Assembly: GCA_016929735.1 (NCBI GenBank)
Contig: JAFGID010000334.1
Location: forward strand, 1 to 8,360
DNA from: Ignavibacteriales bacterium
GTDB taxonomy: Bacteria; Bacteroidota; Ignavibacteria; Ignavibacteriales; Melioribacteraceae
Length of the DNA: 8,360 nt
Reading direction: 5' to 3'
Shown here: positions 1-6,862 of the stretch, in pieces
Position numbering within the stretch: the first letter of the stretch is position 1
Layout: each line of letters begins with the position of its first letter
Translations under genes and position numbers: made by a program
Notes under the pieces: generated by a model
What the model saw: only the letters and a program-made list of their open reading frames with translations
Database searches by the model: none
What the model was told of the DNA's origin: nothing

Positions 1-63
1 ACTGACCACTGACCACTGACCACTGACCACTGACCACTGACCACTGACCACTGGTAACTGACG
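1..63. repeat. Heptanucleotide tandem repeat array, unit ACTGACC
   Basis: Seven perfect head-to-tail copies of ACTGACC fill 1-49. Two decayed copies follow: ACTGGTA at 50-56 and ACTGACG at 57-63. The array runs off the left edge, so its full length is unknown. Because 7 is not a multiple of 3, the TGA in each unit falls in all three plus-strand frames, so plus-strand translation is blocked everywhere in the array. The minus strand stays open and would read as a repeating seven-residue peptide (GQWSVVS). It lies beyond the 3' end of the minus-strand transporter gene and no gene seen here enters it. Short heptamer arrays of this kind are known in intergenic DNA of several bacterial groups, where they vary in copy number by slippage; a function here is not shown. 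Confidence 0.95.
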
Positions 64-186
64 CGACTTGCTATTTTAGGTAAGATTCTCATATTTTTCT
101 TTAATCCCGAGTGCAAAATATGAATTGGAGATTAATTTGTCAAGTTGATATTAGACAGATTATTTCTATTTCGTGAAAATTTTCAT

Positions 187-1062
187 TTATTTTTTTATCT
201 GCTGAATTAAAATTCCCATAACTATTAAAATCAATCCAACTATTGAAGATAATAGTATTTTTTCATTTAAAACAAAACTAACAAATAGTAACGATATAAA
301 AGGAGTGAGTAAAATAAATGTTGATGTCTTAGCGCGATTTTTACTTATTTCCAAACTTTTCATCCAAATATAAAATGTAATTCCCATCTCAAATAATCCT
401 ATATAAATACCTCCAAAAACAAAATTAACATTTTCAAATTGAAAGGTACCTAACAATAAATTATAAATTAGGATGTATATTGTTGCCATAAAAAATGAAG
501 CAAACAATTTTACCGGTGGCTTTCTTTTATCCTTTATATTGATTATCCAATAGAAAGCCCATATAAATGAACTTAATAAAGCAAGAGAAATACCAAGCGG
601 GCTTTCAAACTTTACATCAAAGATGTTACCTCTCGTAGAAATAACCCAGACACCTAAAAAAGAAACAAGTAAACCAATAATAATTTTAATAGATAATTTT
701 TCTTTAAGGAAAATTACCGATAGAATGGCGAGTAATACGGTCCATGTTTGATTTAATGGTTGTGCTTCCTGAGCTGGTAATAATGAATAGGCTTCAAATA
801 ATATTAAATAATATATAAATGGATTTATTGCACCCAATAGAATATTCCTTAAAATAAATTTTCCCTTGAATTCTGAGATTAGTTCTTTACGAGTAGTTAT
901 TACGGAAATAATAAATAACACTATAGTACTTGTTAAGCTTGCAACTAGTAATAGCTGCTCAGGGCTTAATCCTTGTAATGTTAGTTTAAAGGCAGTTGGA
1001 ACTGTTGACCAGCAAATTACTGCTATAAACGCGAATAAATATGACCTTGTATTATTTGTCAA
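187..1062 (-). CDS. DMT-superfamily (EamA/RhaT-type) permease
   Basis: This is a 291-residue, very hydrophobic protein with about ten membrane helices arranged as two EamA repeats, roughly residues 7-140 and 155-288. The first helix carries the usual W-x-x-x-P/T-x-F-K pattern (CWSTVPTAFK, 17-26). Each half ends with the acidic E-K/I-L turn typical of the family (LKEKLS at 119-124, LNEKILL at 265-271). The segment PAQEAQPLNQTW (96-107) is characteristic of one DMT subgroup. Members are inner-membrane exporters or importers of small metabolites or drugs; the substrate cannot be read from sequence. The start is TTG (1060-1062), the only conventional start before the in-frame stop at 1084-1086, and it has no visible Shine-Dalgarno; an ATT start slightly upstream is a remote alternative. 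The gene is divergent from aat across 83 AT-rich bases. No terminator is evident after its stop. Confidence 0.9.
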   Translation of the reverse strand: MTNNTRSYLFAFIAVICWSTVPTAFKLTLQGLSPEQLLLVASLTSTIVLFIISVITTRKELISEFKGKFILRNILLGAINPFIYYLILFEAYSLLPAQEAQPLNQTWTVLLAILSVIFLKEKLSIKIIIGLLVSFLGVWVISTRGNIFDVKFESPLGISLALLSSFIWAFYWIINIKDKRKPPVKLFASFFMATIYILIYNLLLGTFQFENVNFVFGGIYIGLFEMGITFYIWMKSLEISKNRAKTSTFILLTPFISLLFVSFVLNEKILLSSIVGLILIVMGILIQQIKK

Positions 1063-1145
1063 AATATAATTTTCAACAATAAGTTAATAAAAATGTTATT
1101 TTTGATATACAAAATAATATTTGTTTTTAAAATATTTAAATTAAA

Positions 1146-1742
1146 GTGTATAAATTAGCACTTGATATAAAAAAATCATTTGAACCAGAGAATATGATTT
1201 ATTTATATTCTATTGGTGCCTTCCCGATGGATTTTTCAGATGGATTGAACTGGTACCTTCCTACTAAAAGATGTGTGATTTTTGCTGACAATTTTAATTA
1301 TCCCCGTTCTCTAAAACAATTTATTAAAAAAAATAAATTTGAAATAAAATTTGATTTTAATACTTTAAACATTATTAAAAATTGTGCAGCTCGAGAAAGA
1401 ACTTGGATATCCAAAGAACTTATTCAAGCATATAAAGGATTAATTGAGAGGGAATTTATTCATTCAGTGGCAGTTATTAAAGAAAATGAAATTATTGGCG
1501 GCTTATACGGATTAAGCATAAAAGGTGTTTTTATTGGCGAATCAATGTTTAACAAAATTCCTCAAGCTTCGAAAGTTGCATTAATAAATTTGCTATTTAG
1601 ATTAAAAGATAGAAAATATAAAATTTGCGACGTCCAATTTATGACTCCACTATTGAAACAGTTCGGAGCAGTAGAAATCTCGCTGGAAAAGTATAAAGAT
1701 TTGTTATTTGAGTCATACAAGTTTGACACAAAATTTGTTTGA
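1146..1742 (+). CDS. aat: Leucyl/phenylalanyl-tRNA--protein transferase
   Basis: This cytosolic enzyme moves Leu or Phe from an aminoacyl-tRNA to the N-terminal Arg or Lys of a protein, creating a primary degron for ClpS/ClpAP-type proteolysis. Family signatures are in order: YSIGAFPM (21-28), W36 with LPTKR (38-42), NCA (79-81), TWIS (87-90), HSVAV (106-110), GGLYG (118-122), GESMF (131-135), ASK (141-143), D-x-Q at D162/Q164, and FGA (173-175). D162 and Q164 align with the E. coli catalytic-centre residues D186 and Q188. The usual His a few residues after D-x-Q appears to be Leu here, and the usual E-V-W after HS is replaced by A-V-I. At 198 residues it is shorter than E. coli Aat (234), mainly at the ends. 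The start is GTG at 1146, with an in-frame TAA just upstream (1137-1139). ATG at 1194 would cut off the helix that normally precedes the FPM motif, so GTG is preferred. Shine-Dalgarno is weak. Confidence 0.93.
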   Translation: MYKLALDIKKSFEPENMIYLYSIGAFPMDFSDGLNWYLPTKRCVIFADNFNYPRSLKQFIKKNKFEIKFDFNTLNIIKNCAARERTWISKELIQAYKGLIEREFIHSVAVIKENEIIGGLYGLSIKGVFIGESMFNKIPQASKVALINLLFRLKDRKYKICDVQFMTPLLKQFGAVEISLEKYKDLLFESYKFDTKFV

Positions 1743-1758
1743 TTAATTTTTAATTTTG

Positions 1759-1778
1759 CAAACAATATGTTTGTTTTT
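1759..1778 (+). terminator. Weak intrinsic terminator candidate after aat
   Basis: The arms CAAACA (1759-1764) and TGTTTG (1768-1773) form a six-base-pair stem closed by a three-base ATA loop, followed at once by five T residues (1774-1778). It sits 16 bases after the aat stop codon and before the next plus-strand gene. The stem is short and AT-rich, so it may be inefficient. Shape and position support it; nothing else does. Confidence 0.45.
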
Positions 1779-1832
1779 CTATACATTATTTTTTAATTTT
1801 CAGTGATTTTGTACAAATAGTTACCAATAAGA

Positions 1833-1848
1833 TGGCACATAAATTGAT
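1833..1848 (+). promoter_or_regulatory. Candidate sigma-54-type promoter for the barrel gene pair
   Basis: TGGCAC at 1833-1838 is followed, after five bases, by TTGAT at 1844-1848. This matches the sigma-54 layout TGGCAC-N5-TTGCW, with the -24 GG (1834-1835) exactly spaced from the -12 dinucleotide (1846-1847). The -12 dinucleotide is GA here rather than the preferred GC, a real weakness. A start point near 1859 would give a leader of about 25 bases carrying the AGGAG site. I saw no obvious enhancer-binding site upstream. It could be chance in a 141-base spacer. Confidence 0.3.
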
Positions 1849-1883
1849 AATAGTTAATCAATAAATATTCACAGGAGTTTGAA

Positions 1884-2573
1884 ATGTCAAAGAAAATTTT
1901 AATCACGTTCTTTTTTCTGTTTGTTTTTGCTTCCAATATTATACCTCAAACGGTTGGAGGAAGCTTACTCCTTGGCCTACCTAGAGGTGAATTCAAGGAT
2001 AATGTTGATAGACTCGGTTATGGTTTACAATTACATGGAACAATTTGGACACCGAGCCACAAATTGCCATTTACCATCGGGGCAAATTTCAGTTATATGA
2101 TTTATGGCGAAGAACGTGAGCGTAGACCTTTAAGTTACTATATCCCAGATGTAACGGTTGAAGTTAATAGGAATAATAGTTTAGTAAATTTCCATGTTCT
2201 TTTGCAAGTTGCACCGTTTTTTGGAACAGTTCGTCCCTATTTTGAAGGATTGTTTGGCGGTAGTTACATCTTCACCTCGACATCTGTAGAAAGTGAATGG
2301 AACGATGAAGAAATATTTAAATCAACGAATTGGTCTGATTATGCTTGGAGTTATGGTGGAGGTGGAGGATTAATATTATTGCTTAATAGTTCAGAAAGAA
2401 ATCAAATTTATCTAGATTTAAAAGCAAGGTACTTAAAAGGATCTGAAGCTACTTATTTGACTGAAGATGATGTTGAGATCAATACAACAAATGGCACTGT
2501 TACTTATTATCCTCGTAAATCAGAAACTGACGTTTTGAGTTTTCATCTTGGTGTCGTGGTTTATTTATTTTAA
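1884..2573 (+). CDS. Small outer-membrane beta-barrel protein, paralog 1
   Basis: This 229-residue protein starts with a Sec signal peptide (charged MSKK, then a hydrophobic stretch to about residue 20, cleavage probably near PQ at 21-22). The rest alternates hydrophobic and polar residues with many aromatic and Gly residues and ends in Phe, as expected for a transmembrane beta-barrel of about eight strands in the outer membrane. I recognise no named family with confidence; it resembles the OMP_b-brl class of porin-like proteins. Marked segments are GGSLLLGLPRGEF (25-37), VRPYFEGLFGG (116-126) and YLDLKARYL (176-184), all shared with the next gene. Residues 77-98 and 134-150 look like surface loops. 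The ATG start is supported by AGGAG at 1873-1877, six bases upstream. A candidate sigma-54 site precedes it. Twelve bases separate it from its paralog, suggesting one transcript. Function is unknown. Confidence 0.8.
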   Translation: MSKKILITFFFLFVFASNIIPQTVGGSLLLGLPRGEFKDNVDRLGYGLQLHGTIWTPSHKLPFTIGANFSYMIYGEERERRPLSYYIPDVTVEVNRNNSLVNFHVLLQVAPFFGTVRPYFEGLFGGSYIFTSTSVESEWNDEEIFKSTNWSDYAWSYGGGGGLILLLNSSERNQIYLDLKARYLKGSEATYLTEDDVEINTTNGTVTYYPRKSETDVLSFHLGVVVYLF

Positions 2574-2585
2574 GCGAGTAATAAA

Positions 2586-3260
2586 ATGAAATCATTAACA
2601 AAATTATTTTTTGTTTTGATTTTTTTAATTCCAATTATAAACTTCCACTCACAATCATTTAGTGGAAGTTTTATGGTTGGAATTCCTCAGGGAGAATACA
2701 GCAAGTATCAAAAAGCAGGAATCGGATTCAATTTTCAAGGAACACTTTGGAATCCTACTCGTTACCTTCCTTATACAGTTGGATTTGAATTCGGATTTAT
2801 GGGTTATCAAGCCGATTATGATTACTCCTATTATTACGATGAATATTATATTTCCAGAATGAATGGCGTTTTAGATTTTCACATTGTACTAAAAGCAATG
2901 CCATTTATGGATATTGTCCGTCCTTATGTTGAAGGATTGTTTGGAGGTGCATACCTATTTACTGCAGATATGTATGACAACGAATATAACCTGATATCAA
3001 TGCTCTTCACACCTGAGCATAGTGATTTCACTTGGAATTATGGTGGAAGTGTCGGAATATTGATTCAATTATCTGACTTCGGTGATGATGCTGGAATTTT
3101 TCTTGATTTGAAAGCCCGATATCTATTCGGAACAACTGCTGAATTTCTGAAATTAGAAGATATTTACTATGATTATTATAATGATGAATTGGTTTATTAC
3201 ATCACAAAATCAAAAACTGATTTGTTAATATTTAGTCTTGGTGTAACTGCAGGATTTTAA
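2586..3260 (+). CDS. Small outer-membrane beta-barrel protein, paralog 2
   Basis: This is a 224-residue secreted protein and clearly a tandem duplicate of the gene before it. It has a signal peptide (MKSLTK, hydrophobic to about residue 20, cleavage probably near HSQS at 21-24). It shares, in the same order, SGSFMVGIPQGEY (26-38), the GTLWNP/LPYTVG block (52-66), VRPYVEGLFGG (111-121), the W-N/S-YGG turn (150-154), FLDLKARYL (172-180) and a K-S-K/E-TD-x-L end strand; it also ends in Phe. Predicted loops differ from paralog 1: residues 77-88 and 191-205 are dense in Tyr and Asp/Glu, giving a strongly acidic, aromatic surface. ATG at 2586 follows a weak GCGAG site (2574-2578) directly after the upstream stop, consistent with translation from a shared mRNA. 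No convincing terminator follows it. Role unknown; an outer-membrane location is inferred from the barrel pattern. Confidence 0.8.
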   Translation: MKSLTKLFFVLIFLIPIINFHSQSFSGSFMVGIPQGEYSKYQKAGIGFNFQGTLWNPTRYLPYTVGFEFGFMGYQADYDYSYYYDEYYISRMNGVLDFHIVLKAMPFMDIVRPYVEGLFGGAYLFTADMYDNEYNLISMLFTPEHSDFTWNYGGSVGILIQLSDFGDDAGIFLDLKARYLFGTTAEFLKLEDIYYDYYNDELVYYITKSKTDLLIFSLGVTAGF

Positions 3261-3433
3261 TCCTTTTTATTTCTACATCTCAATTTGATTTTTTTTCTTA
3301 TTATGTTCAACAAAAATATTATTTTGAAAAATTAAAAATATTATGTAATTTTAGCTGTGAAATAATCTTTTTAGTTTTTATTGTATTTAGTAGTTTTTAA
3401 AAGTAATTTTATTTAGTAAAAAAGGAGTACATT

Positions 3434-3874
3434 ATGAATCATTTCAAATGGGGGTTTATTATCTCTATAACCTTAAGTATTTTTCTTTTGTTTTCTTGTA
3501 ACGAAAGTACGGAACAAAAGACTACTGAATTACCAAACTTGGTTGGTAAGTGGATTGGACAAGGAAATGCTATAATCTATGGAAATTTAGATCATCGTGA
3601 AGTAGCAGATACACATACTTTTTATTCAATGAAATTTACTCTTGAAATTATCGAACAAAAGGGAGCAGTATTTTATGGTGTTCGTTATAGTGACAAGCAT
3701 TCAGAATCAATAGTTGGATATATTGGATTAGATAATAAGAGTATCTTTTTTGCTGATCACGACGGTTATTTCCAAGGAGAAATTCTTGATAATGAATCAA
3801 TTAATATCGGCTATTTAGAAGCAGGATTAGATTCACGCGTAGCTGCTATTGCGACCTATAAAAGGCAAGAATAA
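3434..3874 (+). CDS. Small lipoprotein with lipocalin-like domain
   Basis: This 146-residue protein has a type II signal peptide: hydrophobic residues 6-20 followed by the lipobox L-F-S-C with Cys22, so the mature protein should be lipid-anchored, probably in the outer membrane. A polar linker (23-33) leads into a compact beta-rich domain opening with LVGKWIGQG (36-44). This G-x-W-x-G strand is typical of lipocalin- and avidin-like barrels. Later features are FTLEIIEQKGAVFYG (68-82), a GYIGLDNKSIFFADHDG segment (95-111) and a final strand ending AIATYKR. Similar stand-alone domains, unnamed, occur in bacteria and methanogenic archaea (from memory). A ligand is unknown. ATG has AGGAG at 3423-3427, six bases upstream. 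The 173-base spacer before it suggests its own promoter, though I could not identify one. A hairpin lies nine bases after the stop. Confidence 0.75.
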   Translation: MNHFKWGFIISITLSIFLLFSCNESTEQKTTELPNLVGKWIGQGNAIIYGNLDHREVADTHTFYSMKFTLEIIEQKGAVFYGVRYSDKHSESIVGYIGLDNKSIFFADHDGYFQGEILDNESINIGYLEAGLDSRVAAIATYKRQE

Positions 3875-3882
3875 TCAGATTT

Positions 3883-3924
3883 TCTTGGGCTGTAGTAAAA
3901 AATTTATTTTAAGACAGCCCAAGA
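3883..3924. terminator. Hairpin between convergent genes, likely bidirectional terminator
   Basis: The arms 3883-3893 and 3914-3924 (core CTTGGGCTGT / ACAGCCCAAG) pair perfectly over 11 bp. Beyond two opposed A/G mismatches, a further 5 bp (TAAAA 3896-3900 with TTTTA 3907-3911) can form around a six-base loop. It lies just after the lipoprotein gene and 50 bases from the end of the opposing propeller gene, the expected place for a terminator serving both. Neither side has a solid T tract, so it may instead protect mRNA 3' ends. Confidence 0.6.
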
Positions 3925-3930
3925 TTACTT

Positions 3931-3960
3931 CTTAAAATATTGAGATAAAATAATTTTAAG
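3931..3960. repeat. Second, AT-rich inverted repeat in the convergent spacer
   Basis: CTTAAAAT (3931-3938) and ATTTTAAG (3953-3960) are perfect inverted repeats separated by 14 bases. The stem is nearly all A-T, so it is weak alone. It sits between the 11-bp hairpin and the stop codon of the minus-strand propeller gene, and may help terminate leftward transcription. Confidence 0.35.
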
Positions 3961-3974
3961 GTTTTGCTTAGGTT

Positions 3975-6770
3975 TTATTTTAATAACATCATTTTCTTTG
4001 TTTCAGTAAATTTATCTGCTTTAATCTGATAAAAATAAATTCCACTCGCTACTTCCCTTCCTATTTGATTTCTACCATCCCACATTACTTGATATTTCCC
4101 TGCTGCATAATTTCCATCAACAAGTTCAATGATTTTCTCACCTGCGATATTATAAATTGTAATATTTACATCGGAATATTTTGGGATAGAGAAATCAATT
4201 TTTGTTGTAGGATTAAAAGGATTAGGATAACAATTAGATAAATAATAATCATTTGGAAGAATATTATTAGAATTAATAATCCCCACTTTTGTTTGGAGCA
4301 GTCCAAGGAATACACCTCTTCCGTGCGTTGCAACAGCAATTCTATAATCTAAATAATTCACTGAGTCAATTGTAGTTTGAAATCTTTGAACATCTAGATT
4401 TTCTACTATTGCATTTCCTATTTCATTTTGACCTTCTGATAGCCATTCAGTACTACCTCCAGATAAAGTTTTTGTTGAATATAGCCCTGTGCTTGTCCCA
4501 ACTAAATAAATTTTTCCTTCATTTGTATTAATTATTTCAGCACATCTTATTGAAGGACCTGGATTTGCTGTATTGCCAGTTAGATTTCCTTCAATTGCAG
4601 TAAAAGTTTTTCCCGAATCAACAGAATGAAATATTCCAGTGACATTGTAATTCGAAAGTACAACGATTAACTCTTTTGCATCCATAGGATTGACTGCTAT
4701 GTTATGAATATAAGAGCTGCTCGAAGCACCTGTAATTATAAAATATTTTCCAATTGTAGTTGTGTCATTCGCACTTGGGATTTTATAAATACGAGGTAAA
4801 TTTGATATACTGCTTGCTCCAAAATAAAGTAAGTGTTTAAGATTAGTGTCTGGCGACATTGCTAAAGCTGTAATTTCATATTCTGATGGCAATTTCGGAT
4901 TAATAATTTCCTTCCAACCTGTTGAAGTTGAGTCTTCATTATCCGGAATTACTGAAAGTGAATTATTCCTCCACAGAGAATTTCCAGCTGGATAATACAT
5001 AATCTCTCTATTATTTGGGTCAATAAGATAAGGATTTATAAATAATTGCCCAGATGAACTATGTGGAGTAATTTTACTCCATCCTTCGTTAACATCAGGT
5101 TCATTTGAAGCATTGTATTTTAATCGAAGGATATCCCCTCCAGCAATCGAAATAAAACTGCAAGAATCCTCAAAATAGCAATAACCTGCATCCTCTTGAA
5201 TTATAGTCTTGGAATTAGATTTTGAAATAGTATCCCATAAGAAAAATGGGATACCATTATCTTGAGTACCTCCCATAATTCTGGTATTATTAACACTGGG
5301 CGCTAAAGATATTGTATAAAATTGTGAGACATTATAACCTTTATTTTTATTTTCCCAGGGGAAGTATTCAACAAATGAATTATTTAAAATATTTGAAGTA
5401 AAACTTATTCCCCCACTATGACCTGAATAACAACTTAAAGGATTTTGAGGATTGAAAACAATTATGTGCTGATCTGAATGATGTTGTGGATAATGAAGTC
5501 CGGTAGAAGTGTATCCTCCAATCCAACAAATTTTTGCTTCTATGGGTTTGGTCGAAAATCCATCTGTTGAACGGAAAAGATTTGTGCCTCCTAATAAGAC
5601 AAAATCTTTATTATCTGATTTAACAGATAACATCATACTAAAATTATTCTGGACATTAATAACACCACCATTGGCAAAATCGGGAAGGTTATTTGTTCTA
5701 TCATCAAAATTTTTTGTGGTTATATTAATTCTGTAAAGTCTCACATCATCATTACCCTGTATGGTTTTCGCCCCTGTATTCATCATAAGGTAGACAACAT
5801 TTGTATCGGATGGAGCAACTGCTAAAACTCCTCGTTGATATTCACTTGGAAAATTACTTGTAGTAATATTTATCCATGTATTTCCATTGTTTTTCGAGAT
5901 AAGTACTCCCGTATCTGCTGGGATTGCATTATTTCCGTATTGCGATAAATAGGCAACTAAAGTCCCATTTGAATTTACATCAAGGTCGCAATAAAAATTA
6001 TCCCCTGTCCTTCCAAGTACCCTTGTAAAAGTTTCACCGCCGTTTGTTGAACGGTAGATACCCCAAGCGCTACTAGCTAAGAATACATTCCCATTTTTAG
6101 GACTAACAATAATTTTTGAAACATAATCATAAGGACTATTCCATTGGGTAGGATCTTTTTTAGTTACAGGAAGTAAATCCCAAGTTTCACCATTGTCTGT
6201 TGATTTAAAGATACCTGAGCCTAAGAAATAAGCTCTTAATCCCCTGTCAGATGCGGAAGGATAATATAATTCACCTAACTCCCCTGTAGCATAATACCAG
6301 ATATGTGAGGAATCCTGTCGTGGATCTTGTACAATTGATGTAACACTTAAATTCTGATCGGTTTTACTTTTCATTATCCAAGTATTACCCCCATCAGTAG
6401 ATTTCCATACCCCACCAGAAACTGCCCCGGCAATAATAATATTCGTGTCAGTTCTGTCAATAGCCAAGGCTCTTGTTCTACCTCCTATATTATCTGGTCC
6501 AATTTCATAATAAGTAAATGGAGCAATTTCACCATTTTTCATTAATACAGATTGATTGGTTAATTGACGTGCAAATTCAAGTTCTAATTCTCTGATGTTG
6601 TTTGGAATATTATCGGTTGCTGGATCTCGAAGCATTTTATGATAATAATCTTGTTTTGCTTTTAGTAATTTAAGATTTCCCTGTTCTGTATTTTTTTTTA
6701 ACTGAGCAAAAGAAGGTAAACAAAACAAAATTACACCCAAAATTATTATAATATAATTTTTTCTATTCAT
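3975..6770 (-). CDS. Secreted beta-propeller (Asp-box/sortilin-like) protein with T9SS type A sorting domain
   Basis: This is a 931-residue exported protein. Residues 1-22 form a Sec signal peptide ending in FAQ. Asp-box (BNR) motifs S-x-D/N-x-G-x-T-W/F mark propeller blades at 124-131, 190-197, 241-248, 292-299 and 716-723, with a degenerate one at 401-407. Further propeller signatures are GPDNIGGRTRAL (91-102), HHSDQHIIVFNPQNP (430-444), GGTQDNG (500-506) and ATHGRGVF (814-821). The layout suggests two sortilin/Vps10-like propellers spanning about 85-825. Residues 841-931 are a T9SS type A C-terminal domain with YPNPFNPTT (848-856), a FlgD-like Ig fold and the SGIYFYQI strand; it directs transport across the outer membrane and is normally cleaved for surface attachment or release. 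Asp-boxes are structural, so no enzyme activity can be claimed; binding or glycosidase-like roles are both possible. ATG at 6770 has no Shine-Dalgarno. A TAnnTTTG-like element lies about 30 bases upstream (6801-6808). Confidence 0.92.
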   Translation of the reverse strand: MNRKNYIIIILGVILFCLPSFAQLKKNTEQGNLKLLKAKQDYYHKMLRDPATDNIPNNIRELELEFARQLTNQSVLMKNGEIAPFTYYEIGPDNIGGRTRALAIDRTDTNIIIAGAVSGGVWKSTDGGNTWIMKSKTDQNLSVTSIVQDPRQDSSHIWYYATGELGELYYPSASDRGLRAYFLGSGIFKSTDNGETWDLLPVTKKDPTQWNSPYDYVSKIIVSPKNGNVFLASSAWGIYRSTNGGETFTRVLGRTGDNFYCDLDVNSNGTLVAYLSQYGNNAIPADTGVLISKNNGNTWINITTSNFPSEYQRGVLAVAPSDTNVVYLMMNTGAKTIQGNDDVRLYRINITTKNFDDRTNNLPDFANGGVINVQNNFSMMLSVKSDNKDFVLLGGTNLFRSTDGFSTKPIEAKICWIGGYTSTGLHYPQHHSDQHIIVFNPQNPLSCYSGHSGGISFTSNILNNSFVEYFPWENKNKGYNVSQFYTISLAPSVNNTRIMGGTQDNGIPFFLWDTISKSNSKTIIQEDAGYCYFEDSCSFISIAGGDILRLKYNASNEPDVNEGWSKITPHSSSGQLFINPYLIDPNNREIMYYPAGNSLWRNNSLSVIPDNEDSTSTGWKEIINPKLPSEYEITALAMSPDTNLKHLLYFGASSISNLPRIYKIPSANDTTTIGKYFIITGASSSSYIHNIAVNPMDAKELIVVLSNYNVTGIFHSVDSGKTFTAIEGNLTGNTANPGPSIRCAEIINTNEGKIYLVGTSTGLYSTKTLSGGSTEWLSEGQNEIGNAIVENLDVQRFQTTIDSVNYLDYRIAVATHGRGVFLGLLQTKVGIINSNNILPNDYYLSNCYPNPFNPTTKIDFSIPKYSDVNITIYNIAGEKIIELVDGNYAAGKYQVMWDGRNQIGREVASGIYFYQIKADKFTETKKMMLLK

Positions 6771-6836
6771 TATTAATTAAAATGTGTTAATATATAATTG
6801 CAAAAATATTAGTTTATACAAATATCATCACTATAA

Positions 6837-6857
6837 AAATTTATGACCAATAAATTT
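6837..6857 (-). terminator. Weak hairpin after the 411-residue protein gene
   Basis: Read on the minus strand, AAATTTAT and ATAAATTT form an 8-bp stem around a five-base TGGTC loop; the run of T at its end extends to five. It starts six bases after the stop codon of the 411-residue protein gene and lies upstream of the propeller gene on the same strand. The stem is entirely A-T, so its strength is doubtful; it is offered as the likely boundary between two minus-strand transcripts. Confidence 0.3.
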
Positions 6858-6862
6858 AATAA

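Noticed and set aside
1..63. Reading the heptamer array as a CRISPR array
   Set aside because: The units are contiguous 7-mers with no spacers and no cas genes nearby; this is a simple tandem repeat.
115..143. Minus-strand TTGACA-N17-TATTTT, a possible housekeeping promoter pointing left out of the window
   Set aside because: Good -35 and spacing, but the -10 is poor, the lineage probably uses a different consensus, and no gene is visible downstream within the window.
174..185. Perfect 12-base palindrome TGAAAATTTTCA next to the permease stop codon
   Set aside because: It has no loop and is almost all A-T; it does not form a useful terminator hairpin and is plausible by chance.
866..1069. 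67-codon plus-strand open frame inside the permease gene
   Set aside because: Shadow of the real minus-strand gene, with no ribosome site and no recognisable protein features.
1097..1104. TATTTTTG, resembling the Bacteroidota -7 element TAnnTTTG, upstream of aat; the same 8-mer occurs on the minus strand at 6808-6801 upstream of the propeller gene
   Set aside because: Positions are plausible, but neither has a TTTG element at the right distance upstream, and such T-rich words are frequent in this AT-rich DNA; not listed as promoters.
1562..1786. 74-codon minus-strand open frame over the end of aat
   Set aside because: Antisense to strongly conserved aat coding sequence; no independent support.
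2662..2862. 66-codon plus-strand frame inside paralog 2
   Set aside because: Out-of-frame shadow of the barrel gene; composition not protein-like.
5509..5736. 75-codon plus-strand frame opposite the propeller gene
   Set aside because: Antisense shadow within a well-supported 931-residue coding region.
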